Below, piece after piece: positions 1 to 5,859 of a stretch of DNA of 6,619 nucleotides. The translations under genes were made by a program, and so were the position numbers. Within the stretch, counting starts at the first letter, position 1, and each line of letters opens with the position of its first letter. The stretch is from Tannerellaceae bacterium (GTDB lineage: Bacteria > Bacteroidota > Bacteroidia > Bacteroidales > Tannerellaceae). The stretch spans positions 1-6,619 of the forward strand of contig JAITRC010000017.1 of NCBI GenBank assembly GCA_031288615.1, written 5' to 3'. The notes under the pieces are model-generated. The model had not been told where the DNA came from and searched no databases. It saw only the letters and a list, made by a program, of their open reading frames with translations.

Positions 1-1488
1 ATGAAACTTGCTGGGGGTAACACTTTCACAGGCGCGCAAACAGGCACTCTTGCTAATTACGAAGCCTTTAAGCTTACAGGCTCTGGCACCAACCAGATGT
101 ACTTTAATCTCACCCCAGGTAAGGACTTCAGGGCGGGGGATAACTTTAGCTACATCAACGTAGATAGCTCTGCGGTAAGCTTGTTTGCAAACTCAGGAAC
201 AAACTACGCTACCTTCTACGCATACCCTGCCGGAAACATCTTCTCAAGAGCGGATAAAGGCTTCGTGCTTGACGGGGATGTGGTCATAAACACAGGGCAT
301 AAACTTGGTTGGAACTCAGTTGCGAGTAGCACTTACCCCACACCCACCGCCAATTCTGAGTACGTAACAAAAGGTTGGACGGACTTGACATATCTCAAAA
401 AAGGGGGTGTAGGCTGGGCGGACGTAACCTCGAAGCCTTTCAATAGTATTGGCGACGGCTTGGCGGTGACAGATGGAGTGCTGAGTGCGACCGGAGGAGG
501 AGGAGCGACGACGTGGGAACAGGTGTCGGGGAAGCCGTTCAACGGAGTTGGGTGGGGGCTTGACGTAGTCGGGAATAACATTGTTTCAGCTGTTACATGG
601 GACAAGCTATTAGAAAAGCCGTTCAAAACTGTTGGAGATGGTTTAAATATCAGTGATGAGGGCGTGCTTGTAACTTCTTGGAGTTGGTTGCCAGGAAAGC
701 CGTTCAGTTACATCGGCTCTGGCTTGTCGGTGGCGGTGCCGTCAGGTGCGCTTATAGCAATTCCTGCTTGGACGGCAGTGACGTCAAAGCCGTTCAATAG
801 CATCGGCTCTGGCTTGTCGGTGGAGGTGCCGTCAGGTGCGCTTACAGCAACGCCTGCTTGGACGGCAGTGACGTCAAAGCCGTTCAGTTACATCGGCTCT
901 GGGCTTACGGTGGAGGTGCCGTCAGGTGAGCTTACAGCAACGCCTGCTTGGACGGCAGTGACGTCAAAGCCATTCAATAGCATAGGCGACGGCTTGTCGG
1001 TGACAGGTGGAGTGTTGAGCGTGAAGCCCAACACGTACCTGCAGTACAACACTTCGACCGATCAAACACCGCTCCAGATCAAACAGACCGTTGACAGCTA
1101 CCAGAAGTTATTTCTTATGCAAGAAAACGAGATTGAATTAGTCTCAACCAACGTCGGGCAACACTCCGAAAGCTATGTGATACTCCAACCCCACCGGCTT
1201 GTTCTTGGCTGCGGCATCCCCGACTGCATGATTGTCGTAAGGAGCACCGGCATCACAGTCGACGGCCCCCTTGTAACGACGTCGACAAGTACCACTGCAC
1301 CCGCAAGCAACGAATTCATCACGAAGGAGTATGCAGATGGGCGATACGCGCTTAAGAACGGGGGAGCAGATAAATCGACCGGCTCTTTGCATGATATTCT
1401 GCAAGACGTGGCGATTGCTGTGCTTAGCTTGCTGCTCGGAAGAAAAAAAATAGCATCTGCTTTCAGAAACTTTCGCGGGCGACAATAG
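1..1488 (+). CDS. Phage tail fibre / receptor-binding protein, 5' end probably outside the window
   Basis: Predicted structural protein at the phage tail tip, contacting the host surface. The first visible codon is ATG at base 1, but the opening residues (LAGGNTFTGAQT) look like an internal fibre repeat, so the gene probably starts upstream; 495 codons are visible. Two copies of a fibre-type motif are seen: residues 118-136 (N-S-E-Y-V-T-K ... L-K-K-G-G) and 437-455 (N-E-F-I-T-K-E-Y-A-D-G-R-Y-A-L-K-N-G-G). Motifs of the form 'NE.(I/V)TK.YAD..Y' are common in tail fibres. Between them, about residues 139-340, lie seven repeats built on W-x(4,5)-KPF-x3-G-x-GL. The C-terminal 35 residues are hydrophobic-heptad-like and end in a basic stretch (GRKKIASAFRNFRGRQ), partly encoded by a motif repeated elsewhere in the window. 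No signal peptide is seen. Position just before terS fits the end of a late morphogenesis module. The fibre call is an inference from repeats and context. Confidence 0.72.
   Translation: MKLAGGNTFTGAQTGTLANYEAFKLTGSGTNQMYFNLTPGKDFRAGDNFSYINVDSSAVSLFANSGTNYATFYAYPAGNIFSRADKGFVLDGDVVINTGHKLGWNSVASSTYPTPTANSEYVTKGWTDLTYLKKGGVGWADVTSKPFNSIGDGLAVTDGVLSATGGGGATTWEQVSGKPFNGVGWGLDVVGNNIVSAVTWDKLLEKPFKTVGDGLNISDEGVLVTSWSWLPGKPFSYIGSGLSVAVPSGALIAIPAWTAVTSKPFNSIGSGLSVEVPSGALTATPAWTAVTSKPFSYIGSGLTVEVPSGELTATPAWTAVTSKPFNSIGDGLSVTGGVLSVKPNTYLQYNTSTDQTPLQIKQTVDSYQKLFLMQENEIELVSTNVGQHSESYVILQPHRLVLGCGIPDCMIVVRSTGITVDGPLVTTSTSTTAPASNEFITKEYADGRYALKNGGADKSTGSLHDILQDVAIAVLSLLLGRKKIASAFRNFRGRQ
415..1020 (+). repeat. 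Seven tandem KPF repeats inside the tail fibre gene
   Basis: Repeat units begin at the TGG codons at 415, 514, 598, 679, 769, 859 and 949. The spacings are 99, 84, 81, 90, 90 and 90 bp, all multiples of three. The last four units (679 to about 1000) are close to identical in DNA. Units 4-6 carry the VPSGA/E turn, whereas units 1 and 7 share KPFNSIGDGL followed by a short VTxGVLS ending. The core alternates between KPFNSIG and KPFSYIG. This looks like unequal crossing-over or gene conversion between units that varies fibre length and composition. Confidence 0.9.
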
Positions 1489-1493
1489 AATGC
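1467..1493 (+). repeat. Gene-border motif, copy 1
   Basis: A 27-bp sequence, AAACTTTCGCGGGCGACAA followed by TAGAATGC, recurs at 4139-4164 with one missing T and two substitutions. This copy overlaps the last codons and the TAG stop of the tail fibre gene and ends 48 bp before the next start codon. Its role is unknown. It does not match the Bacteroides -7/-33 promoter and has no terminator-like stem with a U-run. Confidence 0.7.
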
Positions 1494-1541
1494 CCGGATA
1501 GATAGATAACAGAAAGACCTAACCAATAAACAATAAATATC

Positions 1542-1772
1542 ATGACAAAAAAAGGAATTCTTGCGAGTGTGATTGCTGCCGGGACGGTAGCAATAGTTGC
1601 TGCCTATTTCGTGGGGCGTAGCTCCAAAGTGGAGGCCACGGACGATGCGGCTTACAGAATCACCGTAACCACTACGGCTACCGGTGACGGATTATTGAAG
1701 GTGCAGGCCGGCGACTGGATAGACAGCCGGTTAGCGATCTCCGGAAGTACCTTTGTCATAAACTCGCCGTAA
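1542..1772 (+). CDS. Small membrane-anchored protein of unknown function
   Basis: This 76-residue protein starts MTKKG, followed by one strong hydrophobic segment at about residues 5-24 rich in Ala, Val and Ile. A small, polar, Thr/Gly/Asp-rich domain of about 45 residues follows (through A-G-D-W-I-D to the C-terminal F-V-I-N-S-P). The basic N-terminus suggests the C-terminal domain lies outside the cytoplasm, held by an uncleaved anchor. The leader is AT-rich (AATAAACAATAAATATC before ATG), as is usual in Bacteroidetes, and has no Shine-Dalgarno. It sits between the fibre gene and terS, a place where phages often put lysis or membrane genes, but I see no holin signature (only one membrane segment) and no spanin lipobox. 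I do not recognise a family. Confidence 0.6.
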   Translation: MTKKGILASVIAAGTVAIVAAYFVGRSSKVEATDDAAYRITVTTTATGDGLLKVQAGDWIDSRLAISGSTFVINSP

Positions 1773-1776
1773 AACT

Positions 1777-1801
1777 TGTCAGCTGCGCTACCCAACTGAC
1801 A
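1777..1801. repeat. Short inverted repeat between the small membrane gene and terS
   Basis: A perfect 6-bp dyad, TGTCAG at 1777-1782 and CTGACA at 1796-1801, has a 13-nt loop and lies in the 44-bp gap ahead of terS. There is no U-run, so it is not a convincing intrinsic terminator. It could be a weak RNA hairpin or an operator half-site pair, or chance. Confidence 0.3.
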
Positions 1802-1816
1802 CACTTGGAAAGCCGC

Positions 1817-2506
1817 ATGAATACAAGAGAAGAGAGGTGTGTTAAGGTGCCGCCGCGATTATCAAGGCGTCAAGCAACCATCCAATTGTCAGAAGCCCTC
1901 CGGAAGAATGTCAGTGAAGAGGAGGACATAAGCCGGGTAGTAGAATGGTTCGCTGTAAAAACAAAACGTAGTACACGAACCATCTGGAGATACATTCCGG
2001 AGGCAAAAAAGATAAACGCCGAATTATCTCACAAAGAAGAAACCGTTCCTACTCCGGAACCTGTTCTTACTGAGCCTACTCCAGAACCTGTTCTTACTGA
2101 GGTGGAGATGGACAAAGATTATATCATAGATGGTGTTTCGATCTTTGATGAGCGATTTGAGCAGGAAACGATAGAGCGGATAGGGAGCCTTATCAAGTAT
2201 CTACACACACGCATTCAGCTTACTTCTCAGGATGCGTTTTCCCTTCATGCGGCGGCCAGTGCGTTCAATAGCCATGTGATGGCCAATAATGATATATTGG
2301 AGTATGGCATGTTCGTAGAGGAGGGAAAGACGCGGAAGGTAAATCCGGCTAAGAAGATGTCGGATGATAGTCTCAAGATATGCATGGAGATATTGAAGCG
2401 GTATGGGTGCAGTCCTTATGACCGGCAACGTATAGATGTGTTGAAAGCGGCGAATACAAAGAAGTCGGCTATGGATATGTTCATGGAGCAAGGTGAAGAT
2501 GATTGA
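1817..2506 (+). CDS. terS: Terminase small subunit, P27-like, with N-terminal helix-turn-helix-like domain
   Basis: The small terminase recognises the phage packaging site and loads the large subunit. I prefer ATG at 1817 (229 residues) over the in-frame TTG four codons upstream. Residues about 5-70 are basic and helical, and the stretch K-R-S-T-R-T-I-W-R-Y-I-P could be the recognition helix of a DNA-binding fold. A Pro/Glu linker with a duplicated PTPEPVLTE follows. The C-terminal half, with K-V-N-P-A ... S-D-D-S-L-K-I-C-M-E-I-L-K-R-Y-G-C-S-P-Y-D-R-Q-R-I, matches the pattern of P27-family small terminases (NP near the start of a helix, then G-x-(S/T)-P-x-x-R-x-R/I). The gene overlaps terL by 14 bp, which implies coupled translation. 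It is longer than many P27 proteins because of the extra N-terminal domain. The family call is from motifs and position. Confidence 0.82.
   Translation: MNTREERCVKVPPRLSRRQATIQLSEALRKNVSEEEDISRVVEWFAVKTKRSTRTIWRYIPEAKKINAELSHKEETVPTPEPVLTEPTPEPVLTEVEMDKDYIIDGVSIFDERFEQETIERIGSLIKYLHTRIQLTSQDAFSLHAAASAFNSHVMANNDILEYGMFVEEGKTRKVNPAKKMSDDSLKICMEILKRYGCSPYDRQRIDVLKAANTKKSAMDMFMEQGEDD
2048..2101 (+). repeat. 27-bp tandem duplication in the terS linker
   Basis: Two adjacent 27-bp units (2048-2074 and 2075-2101) each encode PTPEPVLTE and differ only at the CCG/CCA proline codon. This is a recent in-frame duplication in the Pro/Glu-rich hinge between the DNA-binding domain and the P27-like domain. 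It should alter linker length without damaging either fold. Confidence 0.92.
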
Positions 2507-4130
2507 GATAGAGGGTGAGAAGTACTATCAATATGCGGCGGGTATACTCGATGGGAGTATAGCGGCGGGGAGGTGGATGCGTTTGGCGGCAGAACGGTTT
2601 ATGGTGATGCTGGACAATCCGGAGTACGAATTTCGTGAGAAGAAGGTGAATCGGGTGATCCGATTCGTATCGATGTTGAAACATTTCCAATCACCGCATA
2701 AGGGTAAGCCTTTCGTCTTGCAGGATTGGCAATGCTTCATCGTGGCGGGTATCTATGGATTCTATGTACGTGAGACGGGGAATAGGCTGGTGCGGAGGGC
2801 GTATATAGAGGTGCCCCGCAAGAATGGAAAGACGGCGTTGTCAGCAGCCCTGTGCCTGTATCATTTGGTGGGGGACGGCGTATCGGGCGGCCAGGTGTAT
2901 ATGGCGGCCAATAGCCGGGACCAGGTGAAGATGGCGGGGTGGCCTTTGTGCGCGGGCTTTGCAAAGAGTTTGGATCCGGAGGAGACGGTGTTGAAAACCT
3001 ATCGCGACCAGATACGCTGTTTGCGTAATGAGAGCTTTATGCGGGTGTTACCGGCAGAGGCAAAGCGGTTGGATGGCCTGAATCCATCGATGTGGTTGAT
3101 TGATGAGTATCATGCGGCCAAGAATGCGGATGTGTTGAAGGTTTTGGAGAGCGGTGAAGCGCAGCGTAGGAATCCTTTGGGGATAGTGATTACTACGGCG
3201 GGATTTGATTTGCTGGGAGCCTGTTATGAGCATAGGCAAGTAAGGACGGAGGTGCTTAGTGGGCTGAAGTCGGCTGATGAGGAGTTTATTGCCATCTTTA
3301 CATTGGATGAGGAGGATGATTGGGGAGATAGCCAATGCTGGCAAAAAGCAAATCCGAATTATGGGGTGACGGTGACGCATCAGTTTTTGGTTAATGCGGT
3401 CAATGGGGCGAAGAACCACAACTCGGAGGTGGTTAATGTGAAGACGAAGAACTTCAATGTATGGTGTCAATCGGGGCAGCTGTGGATACCGGATACGGTG
3501 ATATTGGCGGCCTCGAAGGCGGTGGAACCGGAGCAGTTCAGGTACTGTTATGTGGGGATAGACTTGGCGGCCACCAGTGACTTGACGGCCATGTCAGCGC
3601 TGTTTGTGGGAGATGAGGGCAAACTGTACTTCAAGACCTGGTATTACCTGCCCAGGGAGGCGTTGGAAGCGGATGAACGGTTTGCGCATTTGTATGGGGA
3701 GTGGGCGCGAAAGGGGGAGTTGACACTCACGCCTGGGAACGTGACGAACTATGAGTATGTGCAGGAGGATTTAATGCGGTTGCATGAGGCGTGTCCGGTG
3801 GTCACGGTGGCGTACGATAAATGGAACTCCACACAGTTCATTGCGAATGTACAGGGGGAGGGATTTAAGGTGAAAGAGTTTGCTCAAACGACGGGGAACA
3901 TGAACCGTCCCACGAAGGAGATGGAGCGTTTGATGCGAAGCGGTGGAGTGGTGATAGACACGAATGCCATCAACCGGTACTGCTTCCTGAACGTGGAGCT
4001 ATTTACGGATCATTTTGGGAATATCAAGCCGACGAAGCAGTACCAGGAGAAGAAGATTGATGGAGTGATGGCGATGCTGAATGCGTTGGGGGTGTACTTA
4101 CTGACGCCACAATACAGTCACGAATTATAG
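2493..4130 (+). CDS. terL: Terminase large subunit, HK97-type (Terminase_1-like)
   Basis: This is the DNA-packaging motor: an ATPase that drives DNA into the prohead at the portal, and a nuclease that cuts concatemers. The 545 residues are full family length. In the ATPase domain, L-Q-D-W-Q (76-80) fits the adenine-binding Q motif, P-R-K-N-G-K-T (108-114) is the variant Walker A, and W-L-I-D-E-Y-H (201-207) is Walker B with D204 and catalytic E205. T-T-A-G (about 231-234) fits the coupling motif. In the RNase H-like nuclease domain, the acidic residues are D357 in G-I-D-L-A-A-T-S-D, D442 in V-A-Y-D-K-W, and D523 in K-K-I-D-G-V-M-A. All catalytic positions are intact. It overlaps terS and is followed after 56 bp by the portal gene, the standard packaging operon order. 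Confidence 0.97.
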   Translation: MKMIEIEGEKYYQYAAGILDGSIAAGRWMRLAAERFMVMLDNPEYEFREKKVNRVIRFVSMLKHFQSPHKGKPFVLQDWQCFIVAGIYGFYVRETGNRLVRRAYIEVPRKNGKTALSAALCLYHLVGDGVSGGQVYMAANSRDQVKMAGWPLCAGFAKSLDPEETVLKTYRDQIRCLRNESFMRVLPAEAKRLDGLNPSMWLIDEYHAAKNADVLKVLESGEAQRRNPLGIVITTAGFDLLGACYEHRQVRTEVLSGLKSADEEFIAIFTLDEEDDWGDSQCWQKANPNYGVTVTHQFLVNAVNGAKNHNSEVVNVKTKNFNVWCQSGQLWIPDTVILAASKAVEPEQFRYCYVGIDLAATSDLTAMSALFVGDEGKLYFKTWYYLPREALEADERFAHLYGEWARKGELTLTPGNVTNYEYVQEDLMRLHEACPVVTVAYDKWNSTQFIANVQGEGFKVKEFAQTTGNMNRPTKEMERLMRSGGVVIDTNAINRYCFLNVELFTDHFGNIKPTKQYQEKKIDGVMAMLNALGVYLLTPQYSHEL

Positions 4131-4138
4131 GCGGGTAA

Positions 4139-4164
4139 AAACTTCGCGGGCGACAAGAAAATGC
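4139..4164 (+). repeat. Gene-border motif, copy 2
   Basis: The 26-bp sequence AAACTTCGCGGGCGACAA followed by GAAAATGC is the second copy of the motif at 1467-1493. It lies between the terL stop (4128-4130) and the portal start (4187), and fills nearly half of that 56-bp gap. The ATG inside it (4161) opens a 61-codon frame that overlaps the portal gene and looks like a shadow. Function is unknown. Confidence 0.7.
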
Positions 4165-4186
4165 ACGTAAATAAAAAAGCGTGTAG

Positions 4187-4598
4187 ATGGGCGTTCGGGA
4201 ATGGTTTAGCAAGCGGTCTTCGGAAGGAGGGTCGGGGAAGGCGGAGAAGGCTGAGGCCACGGTGTCATCCTCGTCAAAGTCGTTCGGGACGTTGTTGGGC
4301 AGTCGGAGTAATCCGATGTTGCTGTCGACGGTGTACCGGTGTGTAGACTTGATTTCGGACAGCGTGGCTACGTTGCCTTTGGAGACGTACCGGATAGACG
4401 GCAAGGGATTCAAGACGCTGTATGTGGAGCATCCGGTGTACGACTTGCTGCATTTGGAGCCGAACGACTTGATGAGCCGGTATACGTTTTTGAAGGGGTT
4501 GGTAGTAAGTGTGCTATTGACGGGCAACGGATATGCGTATATAGAGCGAGGAAGCGGGGGCCGGGTGGAGCAGAGCCTACGGATATGGTGCATGTGCT
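4187..4598 (+). CDS. Portal protein, HK97 family, truncated at a CRISPR repeat and frame-shifted near its end
   Basis: The portal is the dodecameric ring at the capsid vertex through which DNA enters and to which terminase docks. Starting at ATG 4187 (MGVREWFSKR), the first 128 residues are clearly HK97 portal: S-T-V-Y-R-C-V-D-L-I-S-D-S-V-A-T-L-P-L, then H-P-V-Y-D-L-L-H-L-E-P-N, and L-L-T-G-N-G-Y-A-Y-I-E-R. About 130 residues are present of the roughly 400 usual for the family. After GRVE (to 4570) the reading frame becomes unlikely (SLRIWCMCC), while another frame from 4570 reads A-E-P-T-D-M-V-H-V-L. That stretch suits the portal 'L.P..V.V' strand expected just downstream. So an indel or join lies near 4570, about 30 bp before the repeat at 4599, where all homology stops. 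This is either a real broken gene or an assembly joint. Confidence 0.9.
4569..4598 (+). other. Putative CRISPR spacer (portal-derived), left of repeat 1
   Basis: The 30 bp directly left of the first repeat would be a spacer if the repeat belongs to an array, since type II spacers are about 30 bp. They encode A-E-P-T-D-M-V-H-V-L in a portal-like frame that differs from the frame used up to 4570. The frame switch therefore falls at the predicted spacer edge. Length and boundary are inferred. Confidence 0.5.
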
Positions 4599-4631
4599 GT
4601 TGTGAATTGCTTTCAATTATTGCTACCTTTG
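4599..4631 (+). promoter_or_regulatory. Bacteroides-type promoter inside CRISPR repeat 1
   Basis: TACCTTTG at 4624-4631 is an exact match to the Bacteroides -7 box TAnnTTTG. GTTG at 4599-4602 is one mismatch from the -33 TTTG box, with a 21-bp spacer, inside the 19-21 bp norm. Transcription would start in the last bases of the repeat and read into whatever follows. Type II-C repeats in Neisseria are known to carry such internal promoters, so this fits a crRNA promoter. Confidence 0.6.
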
Positions 4632-4645
4632 AAGTCGGAGACAAC
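4599..4645 (+). CRISPR. CRISPR repeat, type II-C Bacteroidetes-like, copy 1 (isolated)
   Basis: A 47-bp unit begins GTTGTGAATTGCTTTCAA, continues through TTATTGCTACCTTTGAAG, and ends TCGGAGACAAC. It is identical over all 47 bp to 6073-6119. It has short terminal inverted ends (GTTGT ... ACAAC). Length and sequence follow the pattern of Bacteroides type II-C repeats as I recall them (GTTGTGA-TTGCTTTCAA ... TA-CTTTGAA ... GGA-ACA-C). There is no regularly spaced second repeat nearby: the next copy is 1.4 kb away, so this is not an ordinary array. No cas genes or tracrRNA anti-repeat are visible. The portal frame runs into it and ends shortly after. Confidence 0.85.
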
Positions 4646-4675
4646 GGGGGGTAAGGATATAACTTAAACAACCTA
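4646..4675 (+). other. Putative CRISPR spacer right of repeat 1
   Basis: The first 30 bp after the repeat begin GGGGGGTAAGG and run into the AT-rich leader of the small membrane gene at 4680. If this is a spacer, its protospacer is the 5' leader of that gene in the block B element. No change of composition marks its right edge, as expected where spacer and protospacer are merged. Length is inferred. Confidence 0.45.
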
Positions 4676-4679
4676 CGAT

Positions 4680-4883
4680 ATGGCAATTATTGGTTTTCTA
4701 TTTGGACTGCTTCTTTTTTGGATATCCTCATGCTGGTTTGTGAGGATACTCTTAAATCGTATACAAGATGAGAAATTCAGACAATACTTAATATCCATTA
4801 TCAAGGAAGCAACCAAAAAGGAAACAACACAGATGTGGTGGGAAGAAGAGAAAGAGAAAGAAGATAAAACCACTAAGGAATGA
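4680..4883 (+). CDS. Small membrane protein with charged C-terminal tail, unknown function
   Basis: This 67-residue protein starts MAIIGF. A hydrophobic segment spans about residues 2-26 (rich in Phe, Leu, Trp, with one Cys), followed by a basic helical stretch and a tail of mostly Lys and Glu (W-W-E-E-E-K-E-K-E-D-K-T-T-K-E). The leader is AT-rich. The stop overlaps the next ATG (ATGA at 4880-4883), so it is translationally coupled to the lipoprotein gene. A small membrane protein coupled to a lipoprotein recalls an inner/outer membrane pair such as phage spanins, in which an anchored charged helix partners a lipoprotein. However, the lipoprotein here is far larger than a usual o-spanin, so that is only a speculation. 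No family recognised. Confidence 0.62.
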   Translation: MAIIGFLFGLLLFWISSCWFVRILLNRIQDEKFRQYLISIIKEATKKETTQMWWEEEKEKEDKTTKE

Positions 4884-5818
4884 ATAAGAGTTGGGGAGCG
4901 ATTGTACTCATTATGCTCCTTTCCGCCTGCGAGGCAGAAGAGCCGGTAACTCCGCCAACGCCTCAGTACCCTATACTGACAAGAACAGCGTGGGAGGCGA
5001 AGCTGGAGGACTTGACGGGGTTGATAGGGGAGGAGAATTGTTACCCGTTTCCGGGGGCGGGAGGCATTCCAGCAGATCAGGTGATTATGGAGATGAGGCG
5101 TTACAGTGGTTGCAAGGGGTTCAATGTGACGGCCGATGTACCGTTGGAGTATTGGTACCTCAAGGAGCTGCAGTTCGAACCCAAGGAGGAGGTATGGCTG
5201 TGCGTTCGTTCGGGGAGAGGGACTATGAATTGGCCACAGTCTCCGCATCTGGTCTTCGAGGACAGCGGCAATGTCCTCTACCCGAGCGACAACGCGAAGT
5301 TGAACCTGAACATGAAGATCAAGGTGGCGCAACGGGATACCAAGATGTACCCCAAGGGGGTATTGCCCCATTTCACCTATGAGGAGGTGGGGTATAATCA
5401 GGGGCGGGTTAAGGCGTTCGTCGCCCGCTGCCGATTAGAATGCATTGGAGAGAATGGCGAAGTGAAGTGCCATATGGATAATCACAATGGTGGCATCGAA
5501 TGGAAAGCCGGCGCAGATACTGAGCAATATGGGTCGTTCGTGGTATCGGCTCATGCGGCTGGGAAAGGTCTCTATGACGACGGGGGAGGTCTTCACAATT
5601 CGACCTGGTCTATTGGACTCGGTGATGTAAAGGATGGTCCGCGAGGGAATACGGATGGAATCCGCAACCTGCCGCTGCCTCCTTCTACCGGCTATCTGCG
5701 GTGGACAATCGAAAGAATCGGCTTTCTCACCTACTACATAACCGACGGCGACCTCTGGGGCATGCTGATCAACAACGTCGAAATCACCACAACGGACGCA
5801 AGTGGTCCTTCAATGTGA
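4880..5818 (+). CDS. Predicted lipoprotein of unknown function (312 aa)
   Basis: The N-terminus MNKSWGAIVLIMLLSAC is a lipoprotein signal: charged start, hydrophobic core and lipobox L-S-A-C, giving a lipidated Cys17. The next residues are acidic (E-A-E-E), which resembles the acidic signals after the Cys that send Bacteroidetes lipoproteins to the cell surface. A Pro/Thr linker follows (about 22-30), then a mixed, Trp/Tyr-rich globular region of about 280 residues with several Cys (in E-N-C-Y, S-G-C-K-G, L-C-V-R, A-R-C-R-L-E-C, K-C-H-M). The C-terminal third is Gly-rich and beta-like, ending Y-I-T-D-G-D-L-W-G-M-L-I-N-N-V-E-I. The protein is full length, with ATGA coupling to the upstream membrane gene. 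Possible roles include a lysogenic surface protein or a host-encoded cell-surface lipoprotein. I do not recognise a family. Confidence 0.75.
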   Translation: MNKSWGAIVLIMLLSACEAEEPVTPPTPQYPILTRTAWEAKLEDLTGLIGEENCYPFPGAGGIPADQVIMEMRRYSGCKGFNVTADVPLEYWYLKELQFEPKEEVWLCVRSGRGTMNWPQSPHLVFEDSGNVLYPSDNAKLNLNMKIKVAQRDTKMYPKGVLPHFTYEEVGYNQGRVKAFVARCRLECIGENGEVKCHMDNHNGGIEWKAGADTEQYGSFVVSAHAAGKGLYDDGGGLHNSTWSIGLGDVKDGPRGNTDGIRNLPLPPSTGYLRWTIERIGFLTYYITDGDLWGMLINNVEITTTDASGPSM

Positions 5819-5859
5819 AAAGTACTTATCCCACAGACACTTTCCCAAATCAATTCTCT

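Noticed and set aside
4161..4605. Reading frames of 61 codons from 4161 and 88 codons from 4339 overlapping the portal gene.
   Set aside because: They are out-of-frame shadows with Arg/Gly-rich composition. Only the last dozen residues of the second (from 4570) look real, and those are explained as portal coding after the frame slip.
4187..4654. A 155-residue reading frame running from the portal start through the CRISPR repeat to a stop at 4652-4654.
   Set aside because: Its last residues (C-C-E-L-L-S-I-I-A-T-F-E-V-G-D-N) are translated repeat, and the same peptide appears in the frame crossing the second copy at 6073. The real portal homology ends before the repeat.
4673..5371. A 232-codon minus-strand frame opposite the membrane and lipoprotein genes.
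   Set aside because: Composition is Arg/Leu/Ser-rich without domains, and the plus strand has a lipoprotein signal, a coupled upstream gene and a sensible protein.
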